NCBI RefSeq assembly: GCF_011075055.1
Contig: NW_025401140.1
Location: 62,001-126,000 of the forward strand
From: Mangifera indica
Taxonomy: Eukaryota > Streptophyta > Magnoliopsida > Sapindales > Anacardiaceae
Direction: 5' to 3'
Length of the DNA: 64,000 nucleotides
Positions 1 to 12,266 of the stretch are shown here, one piece after another. The stretch's first letter is position 1. Each line of letters begins with the position of its first letter. The position numbers and the translations under genes were made by a program. The notes under the pieces were generated by a model. That model saw only the letters and a list, made by a program, of their open reading frames with translations, ran no database searches and had not been told where the DNA came from.

Positions 1-1977
1 CATGGATAAAGAAGAGAACCTGTTTCAAATTGAAGAAAGATTCATAATTACTTTCATCAAAGAGCCTCTTCAAAATGCATAGAAAGATTCCTGAAATATC
101 AGTAGATTTTCGTCTCCATGCATCTTTTCTCTGCTCTATTCCCTACTTCACATTCAATGACTTTTCAAAACAGAAAGTCTGCTCCTCAATTGCAGTGTTG
201 CAATACCGTCTATTGAATTCAAGAATTGACAATTCCCCAACTTGTAATTCCCTTTCTTTCAAGATATATTCTGTTTTTCCCCCATTTTTTGAAGAGCTCA
301 CATTGGTCTTTCTCCCTGACACCACCATGTTTGTTGCATAGTAGCTATTTGAATTCTGTAAGGTGTTACTTGAATTTAGAAAGTACGGATTTGAAAAGTG
401 AACTTTTAATGAGATATATGGTGATATCAGAGAGATTAGGTTGTCTTGTAGCCCACCATTTATCTCATAGTATGGATCTTTTTCACATACATTTCAAGTA
501 AATGTAGTGGTTAGATATCTATCCATTTGCTCATCTAGTCGAACATATCTGGTGTAACTGATGGATTGGAATGACCTATTATAATTCAGAAATGACTTAT
601 TATAGAAATGCTTGTGCGCTAAGTATCTGGCGGCTAAAGTTGTTTATAAAAACTGTGTTAGGAGTATAAGTAAACGAGTGAGCAAAGAATTAGAGTTGAG
701 GCAAAAGAGAACAAAGAAATCTGTTAATCTTCACCCTGTTGCATTTTTATTTTATCTTAGAATTTTCTCCAATGTACGTGGGTTTTCCGTATTGAGTTTT
801 CTTTCTATAAACTTGTGTTCCTGTATTTGAGTATTTGTAATTTGTTTTTATCTGTGTTTGGTGACCATGTTCAGAATTTTTTTCTGTACGTCAAATCCCT
901 CTCCTCTTTCTCACAACATTTTCTGACGGTTTTTCAGATGTCCACCATAAACTTCTCCAAAGTCCGTGAACCATTTAGTAAAAGTTCCATTTTGTTTGTT
1001 AATGCCATCCAAGATTTTTCTTCTCTGGGTCCTTGTCTATACGTGTCTCAATTCCAAGGCTTCGAAAACTTGACCGGATCAATTAGTTCAACCGACTAAA
1101 TCAGATATTGACTCTAAGCTTTATCTAATTTATGTTGAAACTTAATTTAGGTTTTGAGTCAATTAAATTCGATAAACCTGATAAACTAGTTAAACCTGAC
1201 AGTATCAAATTTGACCAAAGTTTGATTATTTTTAAAAAATTTGATTATTTTAGATTAAATTGAATCAATTTCCAAATGCCTATAAAAAATATAATACAAA
1301 AAGTGAAAAAAAAAAAAAGAAGGAAAAAAAATGACATTTCATATCTATTAAAATAACTACTTTATAAATTAACTTTTAAAATTTTAAAACATCATATGAT
1401 TGTAGTATTAGATAATCTGTAAAAAAGTAAATTTCTTCTGTAGGTAATGGTTTGAAGGATTATATATATATTTTTTTAATAATGAAATTAAGACATTTTT
1501 TTATTTAATTATTTTATTGAGATGTTTTAATTATTCTATTAAAGTGCAAAATTTGTCAATTATTTAAATATTATTTTTTAAAAATTTATTATAACTAAAT
1601 AATAAATTAAACGGGTTAATTAAACTGATTGAATTGAAAACCACTTAGATAACTAATTCAATGACTTTCAGAGTACTAAAACATTGGTCAATCCAACGTG
1701 GAGCCCATTAATGAGTTTCTGTACAGTAGCCAACTGTCAAGGCTTTTATTGTGGAAAAGTTCTACAGAAGCAGTCTTTGTCAGACCTTAATTGCACTTGT
1801 TTCGTTCTTTTTCTCAAGTCATCCCAGTGCAATTTCCAAGTCAACTGGCGTGTCTGGGTGGACTGGCAAACTTTTCTTCGGGAAAGAAAGTGAACGCAGG
1901 AACAAAAATTTCTATAGCAGGAACAAAAATTTCTATATCATGAACGAAGTTAGTGCATGGCCATAGTTTATTCTCCA
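1..1977. other. 5' flank of first LRK10L1 gene; no confident gene
   Basis: No convincing coding gene is visible. Short open frames at 75-341 (+) and 143-328 (-) have no recognised domain. A block around 920-1010 resembles sequence at about 5150-5215 and 11330-11420, which also lie upstream of LRK10L copies, so it looks like duplicated promoter DNA. A second shared block with the core AATTTCCAAGTCAACTG lies near 1830-1850, shortly before the start codon. The stretch from 1200 to 1640 is AT-rich and featureless. Confidence 0.5.
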
Positions 1978-4714
1978 ATGGCTCGCTTCTCTTACATAAC
2001 TTTCTTTGTTCTCTCTTTCCTTCTACATTTTTGCTCTGCCGAAGAAGAGAAGAGGGTAAATTCAAGATGTCCAAGTTTCCGTTGTGGTTTCTTGGGCAAT
2101 ATCAGCTTCCCCTTCTCCGATCGGTCGCATCCGGATTGTGGGTTGGTGATTGTAGATAACTGCTCTGAACAATTTCCAAAGATTCAGATTGGGAAGGAGG
2201 GACATTGGTTTAGTGTTTCAGCAATCTCACAGGATAATATGATTAATATTAAGGACCCAGATCTTTTTGGAAACCTCAAGAAAAATTGCAGCCGCAACTA
2301 CTTGAAAATTTTGACTCTTCCCATCTCTCCTTTTCTCTCTTTTCGTGTGCCCTTCATTCAACCCCTGTACGAATGCCCCCTCAATTACAATATCCCAAAA
2401 AATTTCAGTCCTGGCTGCAATAACTCCCAGCACTCTTATATCTATTACACAAACCCAATTGATAATGTTCAAAATGCTCCACCTCTGTGCTCACATATTA
2501 ACTTCCAAGTGAATAAGACACCAAAAAGTGTTGAATATTCTGATTTGTTTACGAGTTTATTCTCTGTTCAAGTGGATGTAACAAATGAATGCTTTGATTG
2601 TTTTTTTGCTGGAGGGCGATGCCAAACTGATAGAATGGGAAATTTTGATTGTTCTGGGGCAGAAAGAAGAGGTATCATAAATTATGGTGCAGTACTCAGG
2701 CTGGTTCCTGGTTACTGTTTGTGCTGCTTTTCATGTTGTTTGGTTACTTGCCAATTTACAGTAGATTTAACTAAGTTGCTTTAGTTTTAATATCATTCAA
2801 CCATACAAACTCTTTTCTAGTTTCTACTTAAATTGCCCTCTGGATTTTGATTGATTCCTTAACAGGATTAAGAGTAGGGGTGGACTGGATCAAATTCATG
2901 TCTTGGACTAGTTGTTGGAGCTCCGATGACACTGTTTACACCGTCGGCAGCCCTCCAATGACTCTGTTCACCAGCTCAAATGATCTCAAGCTTGAGTGGG
3001 GCACTATGCCTTCAATCCGAACTCAAGCCTACCCCTAGCTTGGATCAAATCCACCCCTGATTCAGAGCTAAAGTAGTCTCATTTGGGAAGTTCTGACTTT
3101 CCTTAGTGCAATCATATCTAGGATTTGGATGAAATAAATATACTCACATATGGTTTTTATTATCAGAACTAACACCATTATTTTGTTTATATTTTAACTT
3201 TTGTCGTAGGAAAGGGAAACTTGGCAATGAAGCTAGGCCTCGGACTAGGTAATACACCTCTTCAACCAAAGTTCTCGGCTGCCTATGCTTCTATTAAAAA
3301 TATTTGGTTAGTATTTTTATGGTTTTCCACAAAAACAGTGTGCCGATAAAAAAGTTTACCCTTTTTTTATCATTAGGTGTTGGAGTTGGAGGGTCTGGTC
3401 TAATTGCGGTTCTGTCTTTTATTATTTGGTGTCGCAAGAAACAAAGGTGTAATCCCACAATCTTCAATTCAAGGGACTGTTCTTCTGACCCCTCCTCAAG
3501 GTCGGAGCTGGAAGTGGGTGGTGCCTATTTTGGGGTCCCCATATTCTCCTACTCTGAACTTGCAAAAGCCACTAACAATTTTAGTCATGAGAAAGAACTT
3601 GGAGATGGAGGCTTTGGAACAGTATACTATGGTAAGCTATTGGAACCCTTTAGATAAATTTGCTTAATGAAAGTAGAAAAGAGAATTTGGGACAGTTGAC
3701 AGGTTGCTGAATGGCCTATTTGATTCTTTTCAATCAGCGAAACTTCGCGATGGGCGGGAGGTTGCAGTAAAGCGCTTATACGAGCACAATTACAGAAGGG
3801 TTGAGCAGTTCATGAATGAAGTTGAAATACTCACACGTCTGCGTCACAAAAATCTTGTATCCCTTTATGGCTGCACTTCACGGTTCAGTCAACAGGGTCT
3901 CCTTCTTGTGTATGAATATGTTCCTAATGGTACTGTTGCAGATCATCTCCATGGTAATCTAGAGAAGCCAGGTTCATTAACATGGCCTATTCGTATGAAG
4001 ATTGCAATAGAAACAGCTAGTGCATTGGCATACCTCCATGCTTCTGATATCATACACCGTGATGTGAAAACTAACAACATTCTTCTTGATAGCAATTTTT
4101 GTGTAAAAGTTGCGGATTTCGGGCTTTCCAGATTGTTCCCCACTGATGTTACTCATGTCTCAACTGCTCCACAAGGATCTCCAGGCTATGTTGACCCTGA
4201 GTATCATCAATGTTATCAGCTAACAGATAGGAGTGATGTATATAGCTTTGGAGTTGTTCTTGTTGAGCTCATATCATCAATGCCTGCTGTAGATATAAAC
4301 AGGCACAGACATGAGATTAATTTGGCAAACTTAGCAATAAACCGGATCCGGAAACACGCAATAGAAGAGCTGTTCGATCCATTACTAGGATACCAATCTG
4401 ATGAAGAAGTTCAGAGGATGTTAACTTCAGTTGCAGAGTTGGCATATCTATGTTTACAACAGAACAAGGAAATGAGACCGCCCATGGATGTGATTTTGGA
4501 AGAACTGAAGAGAATTCAAAATAGAGAATGGAAATTGGAGGATGTCAGAGATGAGAAAGGTGATAATGAAATGCCAAAGAATATGCACCCACCACCATCA
4601 CCATCTGATTGCGATAATCTTGCTTTGTTGAAGCATATCAGATTGCCATCTTCACCCATTTCTGTGACTGCCAAATGGGTTAGTAATAATACCACACCTA
4701 ATGTCAGTGGCTAA
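1978..4714 (+). CDS. LRK10L1-type receptor-like kinase (GUB_WAK ectodomain, RD kinase), 4 exons
   Basis: Predicted plasma-membrane receptor kinase of the LEAF RUST 10 disease-resistance-locus-like 1 group. Exons inferred by frame and splice sites: 1978-2710, 3210-3248 (39 nt), 3377-3631 and 3738-4714, joining in frame to 667 aa. The protein has a signal peptide, a cysteine-rich GUB_WAK ectodomain starting RCPSFRCGF, a TM segment ([12 protein letters not shown]), then a kinase with P-loop GDGGFG, VAVKRL lysine, HRDVKTNN catalytic loop, DFG and a [10 protein letters not shown] activation segment. It is therefore an RD kinase and looks catalytically complete. An in-frame ATG at 1957 lies upstream; 1978 was chosen because it aligns with the start of the paralogue at 12456. 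Ligand unknown; a role in defence or stress signalling is family inference. Confidence 0.9.
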
Positions 4715-5139
4715 GATTTTTGGTTTCTTGTTTCTGGATTTTTGGGTTGAATAGTGAAAATATGTCATCAACGCACATCAGCTCATATTTTTTTGCTGTT
4801 TATAGAAGTAATATGCAATATCTGTAGGCTCAAGCAAGAGAGCATGTACATATGTAAACTAATGGTGAATGGAGCAACTTCAAATTTTGCAAGAGAGCTC
4901 TGAAATGGCCATACCAGTGTTCATATTTTGCAAATATTCCAATCATGGTTATCCTTTTAATGATATAGTTGAGTATTTTTTTTTTTAAATTCCTTTTATC
5001 GTGATACAAATCTTAAGAGAATCATACTTTAAAAGTCAACTATTGATATTAAAAAGTCTACGGTTAACTCCATATCAGAATATATACTTTTTGCTTAAGG
5101 ATTCAACTCTCATACTTTTCATTTAAGATTATAACAGAT
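4715..5139. other. 3' flank of first LRK10L1 gene
   Basis: AT-rich 3'-UTR and spacer sequence. No open frame with recognisable content and no element boundary was found. Confidence 0.4.
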
Positions 5140-5647
5140 TGACACTTTTTTCAACCCCTTATTCTTGAATTTTCAAAAGGACCACCAAAAACATCTCCAA
5201 AGTTTGATATGCTGTAAAATCTCATTTCCTGCTGGTTCTCTAAGTCTTCTGTACGCAATTTCCAAGTCAACTGGGGCGTTTGGATGGATAAAGCGACTCA
5301 AGTTCTATATGGAGAAAGCAATGAGTGCAGGCATTCAACTTCTAATCTGAAAAAAAAAAATAAAAGTGATTGCAAAGACTTGGAAGTTGCAATAGTTGAT
5401 CCTATTGGTACTTTCATTCTAATGGTTAATCTACATTCTGTATTTTGTTTTCTCTTTTTTTTTGTTTCTACTTCTTTGCTTGGCTCAAGAAGAAAACAGG
5501 TTGAATCCAAGGTGTCTGTCTCTGTGTTGGGACAGCCCTCTGCCAAGCATGAAACTGGCGGGTGGTGACACGAGTACTGTAGCTGCAGCAAATCCTTAAA
5601 AAATTTGAGTCTTCCCATCTCCCCTTCTCTATCTCTTAATGTGCCCT
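5140..5647 (+). pseudogene. Relic LRK10L1 gene, promoter and 5' part of exon 1
   Basis: The stretch 5140-5330 matches the promoter block of the flanking LRK10L1 genes, including the core AATTTCCAAGTCAACTG. From about 5470 the sequence reads like a frame-broken exon 1: a leader ending LCLAQEE, then RLNPRCLSLC, and after a deletion a segment reading KSLKNLSLPISPSLSLNVP, which aligns with the [19 protein letters not shown] region of the gene at 12456. The relic is cut at 5647 by a solo LTR and resumes at 10656. It is a third, dead copy lying between the two intact tandem genes. Confidence 0.85.
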
Positions 5648-6324
5648 TGATGGATACCTGGACTGCTGCAGGTTTGTAGATTCCCTGGTCTGCTGCTCTC
5701 TGCTCTTCAGATTGCTTCTCTGTGTCCAACTCTTGATGCAGGAAGCTGTTGTGTTTGTTTTGTATTGGCCTGCTGGAATTTGCTGTAAATAATTGATTGT
5801 GTTTTGGCTTGATGTAACAGAGGAAACTGTTTGTATTTGAGACACACGATGAAATGCAAACCAAAGGAATGTAAATCACTTTTGTTGAATGCAATAAGCA
5901 AGATTACAGCCCCAAGTGTTCTGTAATTTATTGTGAAGTAAACCAAAGGACAGAACCTAATTGAAAGGCAATAACCGAACCCAGAATAAACCAAATGGAT
6001 GCTGACTAAAACCTTTCAGCCTCCCCCTAGGCCTAAGCCCCCAAATAACCTCTTTAGTTTTTGTGTTTCTGCTTAATGGAAAACACAACCAACGCTTCTC
6101 TATTTATAACTCCAGCAGCTACCTTCAAATTGCATTATCCTCCTGCTTCTCAGCTTCATTCAATTTAGAACTTATCTGCCTATCTGCTATTATCTTGCTG
6201 CCATATTCAAAACATGTTATCTTGCCATTATCTTGATATTCAAATCTATGTGCAACACCTGGACATAACTGCATTATTTGTACTTAGCTTGTGATAAATT
6301 CCTCTTGTTACCTCTCCTCTGGTA

Positions 6325-6665
6325 TGTTAAATATTGAGGTTATTTTTGTCTTTTACTTATTCAAGGCAGTTGAACTTTAGAATGTGTGATGATCCATAAT
6401 TTTTGGTACTTTTGTTCAGTCAAGTATGGTTTGCATTTAATGTAAGCATGACTTCATTGTTTTTGTGATGTTAAAAAGCCTAGTATTATGAAAAAAAAAA
6501 TAGCAGAAAAATACAGTAAAAATTCCCTCAAAATCTTCCTCTGTTTTTCAAGTTTTTTCTTCACTTTACAACTCTACTCAGGCGTAACTCTCTTAATCTG
6601 TCACTTGATCATTTGTTCAGCATTTTAATACTCCTGATCTTCTTTTATTCTTATTCTTGATAACA
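6325..6665 (+). repeat. 5' LTR of the Copia element
   Basis: 341 bp, almost identical to 10286-10625. It is followed directly by the tRNA-Met type primer-binding site at 6666-6677. Confidence 0.93.
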
Positions 6666-6756
6666 TGGTATCAGAGCGATATTGTTCTTAAAGGGCTATG
6701 TGGTTGAAGGCTCAAAAAAATAATAATTCCTTGAACTGTGTTTTTTCTAGAAATTC

Positions 6757-9700
6757 ATGGCTTCAACATCTTCTTCTTACCATATTTGGGCTGTTAAGAT
6801 GAAAGCTTACTTGAGAGGTGTTGGCTTGTGGCAATATGTTGAGGAGGAAAGGGAACCACCTCTTTTAGGACCGAATCCTACTCTGAATCAGTTAAGGATG
6901 CATGAGGATGAAGTGGCCAAAACACCTAGAGCTTTGTCTGTGATACACCAAGCTGTCACAGATGTTGTCTTTTAATGCCAAGTTGTATGAGAAGAAATCT
7001 GGATATAATTCCAGTAAGAAAAATTACTTTGAGAAAAGAGGAGAAAAAGGTAAACACAACAGCGAAGTTTCAAAAAGTGAAGAGAAAAAAGGAAAATACA
7101 ACCCTTGTCCTCATTGCAAAAAAAAAGGGCATTTTCCAAATCAGTGTTGGTTTCGGCCAAATGTAAAATGCAGATTATGTGGACAGCTTGGTCATATTGA
7201 TCATGTGTGCTAAAACAAAGCTAGAAATCATCTAGTGCAACATGCTTAAAATGCAGAAAAGCAGGATAACGAAGGAGAAAACCTGTTTGTTGCCTGTAGC
7301 TATGCAAAACAAGATGACAAGTCAGTATGGTTGATAAATAGTGGTTGCTCGAACCATATGACCTTTAATGCATCAATTTTGCAGGACTTGGATACTTCCT
7401 ATTCATCTGAAGTGAAGATTGGTAATGGAGAATTGTTGGAAGTTAAAGGAAAGGGTGTTGTTTATATTCCAACTCAAACAAGTACTAAAATCATTAATGA
7501 TGTTCTTTATGTTCTTGGAATAAATCATAACTTGTTGAGTGTTGCTCAAATGGTTGATAAGGGTTATTCTTTGCATTTTGCAAAGAAATCATGCTCAATT
7601 AAAGATCAAGCAGGAAATGAATTGATGATAGTTGAAATGCATAATAAAAATTTTGAAATAAGTTGGATGCAATTGTGTGACAATGTTTTACATCATGTTG
7701 AGTTTAATTCACAATTATGGTAGAAAAGATTTGGCCATTTCAGTTACTCAACTTTGAAACAAATGCATGTCAAGCAAATAGTTTTAAATATGCCAACAGT
7801 TGATGAGATTGAAGATGTGTATGAAACTTGTTAGTTGGGTAAACAAGTTAGATCTCCTTTAGCAAGCAGCAACTCTAGAGCTTCTGAAAGACTGAATTTA
7901 GTGCACTCAGATATGTGTGAACCTATGAGCATTCCTTCCTTAAATGGAAGCAAATACTTCTTGCTATTTATTGATGACTATTCAAGGTTCTGCTGGATTT
8001 ATTTTATGAAACAAAAGACTAAAGTTCTGAATTTGTTTAAGAAATTTAAAGCAGAAGTGGAGAAGCAATCCAGTTTCAAGTTGAAAGTATTAAGAACTGA
8101 CAATGGAGGTGAGTATTCCTCTAAAGAGTTTGCTGATTTCTGTTGTGCTTAAGAAGTGGTGCATCAGTTTACTACCCCTTATACTCCATAGCAGAATGGA
8201 GTTTCTAAGAGAAAGAACAGATCCATCTTGAAAATGGCCAGGTGTCTCATGTTTGAGAAAAAACTCCCTAAAGAGTTTTGGGCTGAAGCTTCAAACATAT
8301 CAGCATATTTGTTAAATCTACTTCCTAACAAGGCTTTAAATTATAGAACTCCTCATGAGTTATGGTATGGCAACAAACCAGAGGTGGATCACTTGAAGGT
8401 GTTTGGTTGTCTATGTTATGTGCATGTACCAAAGGAAAAAAGAACAAAACTAGATGAAAAGGCTGAAGTAGGAATTTTTATTGGTTACAACAACCTTACT
8501 AAAGGATTTCGAATTTATAATCCTAAAACAAAAAAGGTTATGATAAACAGAGATGTAAAATTCAGTGAGCTTGCAGCTTGTAATTGGGAAGCTAATGAAG
8601 AAACAGAACAACCTTCTGGAATTAGACCCAACCTTAATAAAAGGTCTGAAGATGAATCTTATACCAGTGATGATGAGAATGTTCCTACAACTAGAATGAG
8701 ATCTCTCGAAGACGTTTACAATAGTTGTAATATGGCACTAGTTAAACCAAGCTCTTATGAAGAAGCTGTCCAAAGTGATAAGTGGAAGACTGCTATGGAT
8801 GATGAACTTCAAATGATAAATAAAAACTCAACTTGGACTTTGGTGGAAAGGCCTCAAGATCACAAAGTGCTTGGAGTAAAGTGGATTTACAAGACCAAGT
8901 ACAATCCAGATGGGTCAATTAATAAGCACAAGGCTAGATTAGTGGTGAAGGGATATCAACAACAATTTGGAATTGATTTCACTGATACCTTCACTCCAGT
9001 GGCAAGGTATGATAGCATCAGACTTTTGACTGCTTTGGCTGTTAATTTAGATTGGAAAATTTACCACCTTGATGTAAAATCGGCTTTCCTTAATGGTGTT
9101 CTTGATGAAACCATTTATGTTGAACAACCAGTGGGCTATGTTGTGAAAGGTAAAGAAGATGGAGTGTATAAATTACATAAGACACTTTATGGCCTCAAAC
9201 AAGCTCCAAAAACTTGGTATACCCGAATTCATAATTATCTACTCAGTCGAGGTTTTTTTTGTAGCCTAAATAAATCCACTCTGTATGTCAAGTATGGAAA
9301 AGGTAAAGTAAAAATGGTTGTGTCCCTGTATGTGGATGACTTGCTGGTGATAGGAGGAGAATTAAGCCTCATTTCAAAATTTAAAAAGAATATACAGTGT
9401 GAATTTGAAATGGCAGACTTAGGTGAGATGACATATTTTCTGGGAATAGAGTTTAATCAATTTGAGGATGGCATTTTTATTTCTCAAAGCAAATATGCTT
9501 CTGATTTGCTTAAGAAGTTTAATATGTAGAATTGCAAGACTGTGACCATTCCTCTAGTTGCCAATGAAAAGTTTAAGGATAAGGAATCTAGTGATTTTGT
9601 AGATGTCACTAGTTACAGAAGCTTAATTGGAAGTCTTTTGTATTTGTCATCCACTAGACCTGACATAATGTTATCTACCTCTTTGCTATCAAGATTCATG

Positions 9701-10290
9701 CAATCACCTAAGTTAATTCACATAAGGGCTACTAAAAGAGTCTTGAGATACATTAGAGGGACAGCAGAGTTTGGACTATGGTTTTCGAAATCTCAAAGCT
9801 GTGATGTTATTGGTTACTTGGACAGTGACTGGGCTGGAAGTCTTTCAGATTCAAAGAGTACTTCAGGTTATTGTTTTTCACTTGGAAGTGTTGTCTTTTG
9901 TTGGAATTCAAAGAAACAAGCTGTAGTTGCCTAATCTTCAGCTGAAGCTGAATACATAGCAGCTTCAAATGCCTCAAACCAAGCTATTTGGCTAAAGAAG
10001 TTACTCACTGACCTTGGACAAATGCAGAACAATGGGATTGTGCTTCATATTGACAACAATGTTGCCATAGCCATCACTCAAAATCCAGTTTACCATGGCC
10101 GAACAAAACATATCAGTGTTAAGTTTCATGCAATCAGAGAGGCTGTTAAATCTGGAGACATTAAAATTACTCATTGCTCCTCCAAAGATCAAGTTGCAGA
10201 TATATTCACCAAAGCCTTGCCTAAGCCACAATTTGAGTATTTAAGAACTAAGCTTGGTGTTACTACAATAACCTCAAAGGAGGAGTGTTA
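6757..10290 (+). pseudogene. Copia gag-pol polyprotein, degenerate
   Basis: The gag start ([11 protein letters not shown]..., frame 1) is followed by a deletion and then by frame 2, which carries two zinc knuckles (CPHCKKKGHFPNQC and CRLCGQLGHIDHVC), protease, integrase, RT and RNase H to the 3' LTR. Frame 2 is interrupted by stops near 7211, 7247, 7721, 7832, 8150, 8189, 9527 and 9932. The protease motif reads NSGCSNHM instead of the usual DSG. The integrase glutamate position reads NGVSKRKN, with Lys for Glu. RT keeps YVDD and RNase H keeps its DSDWAG and SSAEAEY blocks. The element cannot encode its own functional polyprotein. Confidence 0.93.
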
Positions 10291-10625
10291 ACTATTGAGG
10301 TTATTTTTGTCTTTTACTTATTCAAGGCAGTTGAACTTTAGAATGTGTGATGATCCATAATTTTTGGTACTTTTGCTCAATCAAGTATGGTTTGCATTTA
10401 ATGTAAGCATGGCTTCATTGTTTTTATGATGTTAAAAAGCCTAGTATTATGAATAAAAAGTAGCAGAAAAATACAGTAAAAATTCCCTCAAAATCTTTCT
10501 CTGTTTTTCAAGTTTTTTCTTCACTTTATAACTCTGTTCAGGCGTAACTCTTTTAATCTGTCACTTGATCATTTGTTCAGCATTTTAATACTCCTGATCT
10601 TCTTTTATTCTTATTCTTGACAACA
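10286..10625 (+). repeat. 3' LTR of the Copia element
   Basis: 340 bp, partner of 6325-6665, and followed by the TGGTA target duplication. Confidence 0.93.
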
Positions 10626-10655
10626 TGGTACACCCAGGTAACGGGAGGTCTATCA

Positions 10656-10870
10656 GCCCTACGATCAATCCCTGTTCAAATGCCCTGTCAATTACATGAT
10701 CCCCAAAAATTTCAGCTTGGCCTGCAGTAATTCCCAGCATTCCTATATCTACTATAGTAACCCTAGTAATAATTTGCAGCCCTCTCCATACTGATGCACT
10801 ACTATTAATTTCCGAGTGAAAAATACCGAAACAAGCGTTGAATATGTTGATATATTTATGTTATATGGGG
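10656..10870 (+). pseudogene. Relic LRK10L1 gene, 3' part of exon 1
   Basis: Continues the relic ectodomain after the nested insertions: QSLFKCPVNYMIPKNFS, then [12 protein letters not shown], a stop, and NTETSVEYVDIF. These align with the middle of the GUB_WAK ectodomain of both intact genes. Homology is lost near 10870 and no kinase exon of this copy is found before the next gene. Confidence 0.85.
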
Positions 10871-12266
10871 GTGATCCGAGTTTTGGGAGTTCAGATCCAA
10901 ATTTTGACCGTGTCAAATTCTGTAATTTTTTATCATCGGTTGCATTTGTTTAAGCGGATTTTGACATTCTTTCATTTGATTAAGGAATGAATCCTCAATC
11001 AACTCCAGCTATTGGAGATTTCTGTAGCCTTAATATGGGATTAGAAGTGGGGCTTAGTTTTTCATTTAGGATTAGGAGTCAATTTTATTAAATCGTTGAT
11101 TCAATTCAATAAACAAATTTCTTCTTCGGTAAGTGTGAATTTCAATATACACACGATATGCAAGAAGAAGAATCAAGTTTAGAAACAAGAATCCAAGCTT
11201 TGTCCTCTCTAGGGTTTACCAGAGAAGGTCACACACCCAATTCCCCCGTAAGGACACATGACCACTCATTTAGCATAAGTTAGCATCAGATTGATACTTG
11301 GTGTGAAATCCCTTTTCCTTTTTCACACCTTTCTCTTGAATTTTCAAAAGAACGACCAAAACTTCTCTAAAGCTTGTGGACCACTCAGCGTAGTTTCCAA
11401 TTTGTTTTGTAATGAATAAGATGGGGAATCAATTAATGGCCATTATTTTATGAAGTTCTCCAATCATGGAGCCAGGATCTTTCATTTCTCCCTGTCATTA
11501 ATCTAAACGCGTTAAGCAAGCGGCACGCGAGAGAACTTGAAAGTCATCAGAAAGGTCTTTTTCAGAGTAGTCAATTAGTCAAGTCTTTTGACAGTACCAA
11601 TTTAATAATAGAGAGGAAAATGAGAAGTTTCACATTTGTCTCCGGATAAACCCGGATTCAAAGCGAGCTAAGCTTGAAGATGAGTTAACTTGAGTTTGAT
11701 TTGAATTTATTATAATAAATTTAAATCGAATTCAAGTTGATTGGAGTTATATATTATCGAAAGGTTTTGAATAAGTTAAAAAATGTTATTGATAGAGTGA
11801 ATAATACTGTTAAAAATGATAAAAAGTATCATTAATAAGAGTAATAGTATTACCGATGAGATAAAAACGTATCACCAAAGGAAGATTAAAATTGAACTCG
11901 TGTCGAGATACTAAAATAAAACTTTTGCTTGAATTTGATTCAAATCACGTTGATTATCAATTTGAGCTAACTAATTTGGTTTGAGTCCACCTTGAACTAG
12001 ATATTCAGCCCGAATGGGCTAGTTTAAGTTTAGCTCGAATCCTAAATGACTATTTTAAGTTCAAACTAGTCAGAAATGTCATCTAAGTCATTGGCCGGAA
12101 AAATATTATCATTGCAAAGATAAATAGTATTGTTAACAAATGGATAATGTTATTCCAGTGGGTTCGAGTTGAACTCAAATTAAGCTATCTAACTTAAGCT
12201 CCAGCTTGAATTGAGCCAAACACCAAGTTGAGCTGGCTCAATTCGAACTTCGAATCCAGCCCCCCT
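10871..12266. other. Spacer with dispersed repeat, upstream of second LRK10L1 gene
   Basis: No gene seen. About 11330-11420 repeats the promoter-type block also found near 920-1010 and 5150-5215. About 11640-12250 is a dispersed plant repeat rich in AAGCTTGA/GAGCTNAG words; related stretches occur at about 18425-18720, 20805-21270 and 50050-50400. Its ends are not clear. Confidence 0.5.

Larger units (their letters stand above)
6325..10625 (+). mobile_element. Ty1/Copia LTR retrotransposon, full length but decayed
   Basis: A 4.3-kb element with two LTRs (6325-6665 and 10286-10625) and the 5-bp target duplication TGGTA at 6320-6324 and 10626-10630. The LTRs start TGTTAA and end AACA. The primer-binding site TGGTATCAGAGC abuts the 5' LTR, and a purine tract (CAAAGGAGGAG) precedes the 3' LTR. 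By hand I count about 13 substitutions and one indel between the LTRs (about 4%), so the insertion is fairly old. Gene order gag-protease-integrase-RT-RNase H is that of Copia. It sits inside an older solo LTR. Confidence 0.95.
5648..10655 (-). mobile_element. Solo LTR (about 700 bp) inserted in the relic exon and split by a Copia element
   Basis: The unit runs 5648-6324 and resumes at 10631-10655 after the Copia insertion. Its ends are TGAT...ATCA and it is flanked by the 5-bp direct repeat GCCCT at 5643-5647 and 10656-10660. Removing the insert restores the exon match, NVP followed by the YDQSLFKCPVNY segment. On the minus strand there is a TATA-like TTATAAATA near 6101-6109, as expected for a minus-oriented LTR. 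It lacks internal retroelement genes, so a solo LTR left by LTR-LTR recombination is the simplest reading. The family was not identified. Confidence 0.75.

Noticed and set aside
143..328. Minus-strand frame of 61 codons at the window start
   Set aside because: No recognised motif, and an overlapping plus-strand frame exists; nothing supports it as a gene.
5298..5894. Minus-strand 198-codon frame
   Set aside because: It spans the antisense of a decayed kinase exon and part of the solo LTR, with no protein-like content.
11640..12250. Possible TIR element (CCGGATTC... against GAATCCAG)
   Set aside because: The terminal match is short and imperfect and no target duplication is visible; recorded only as a dispersed repeat.
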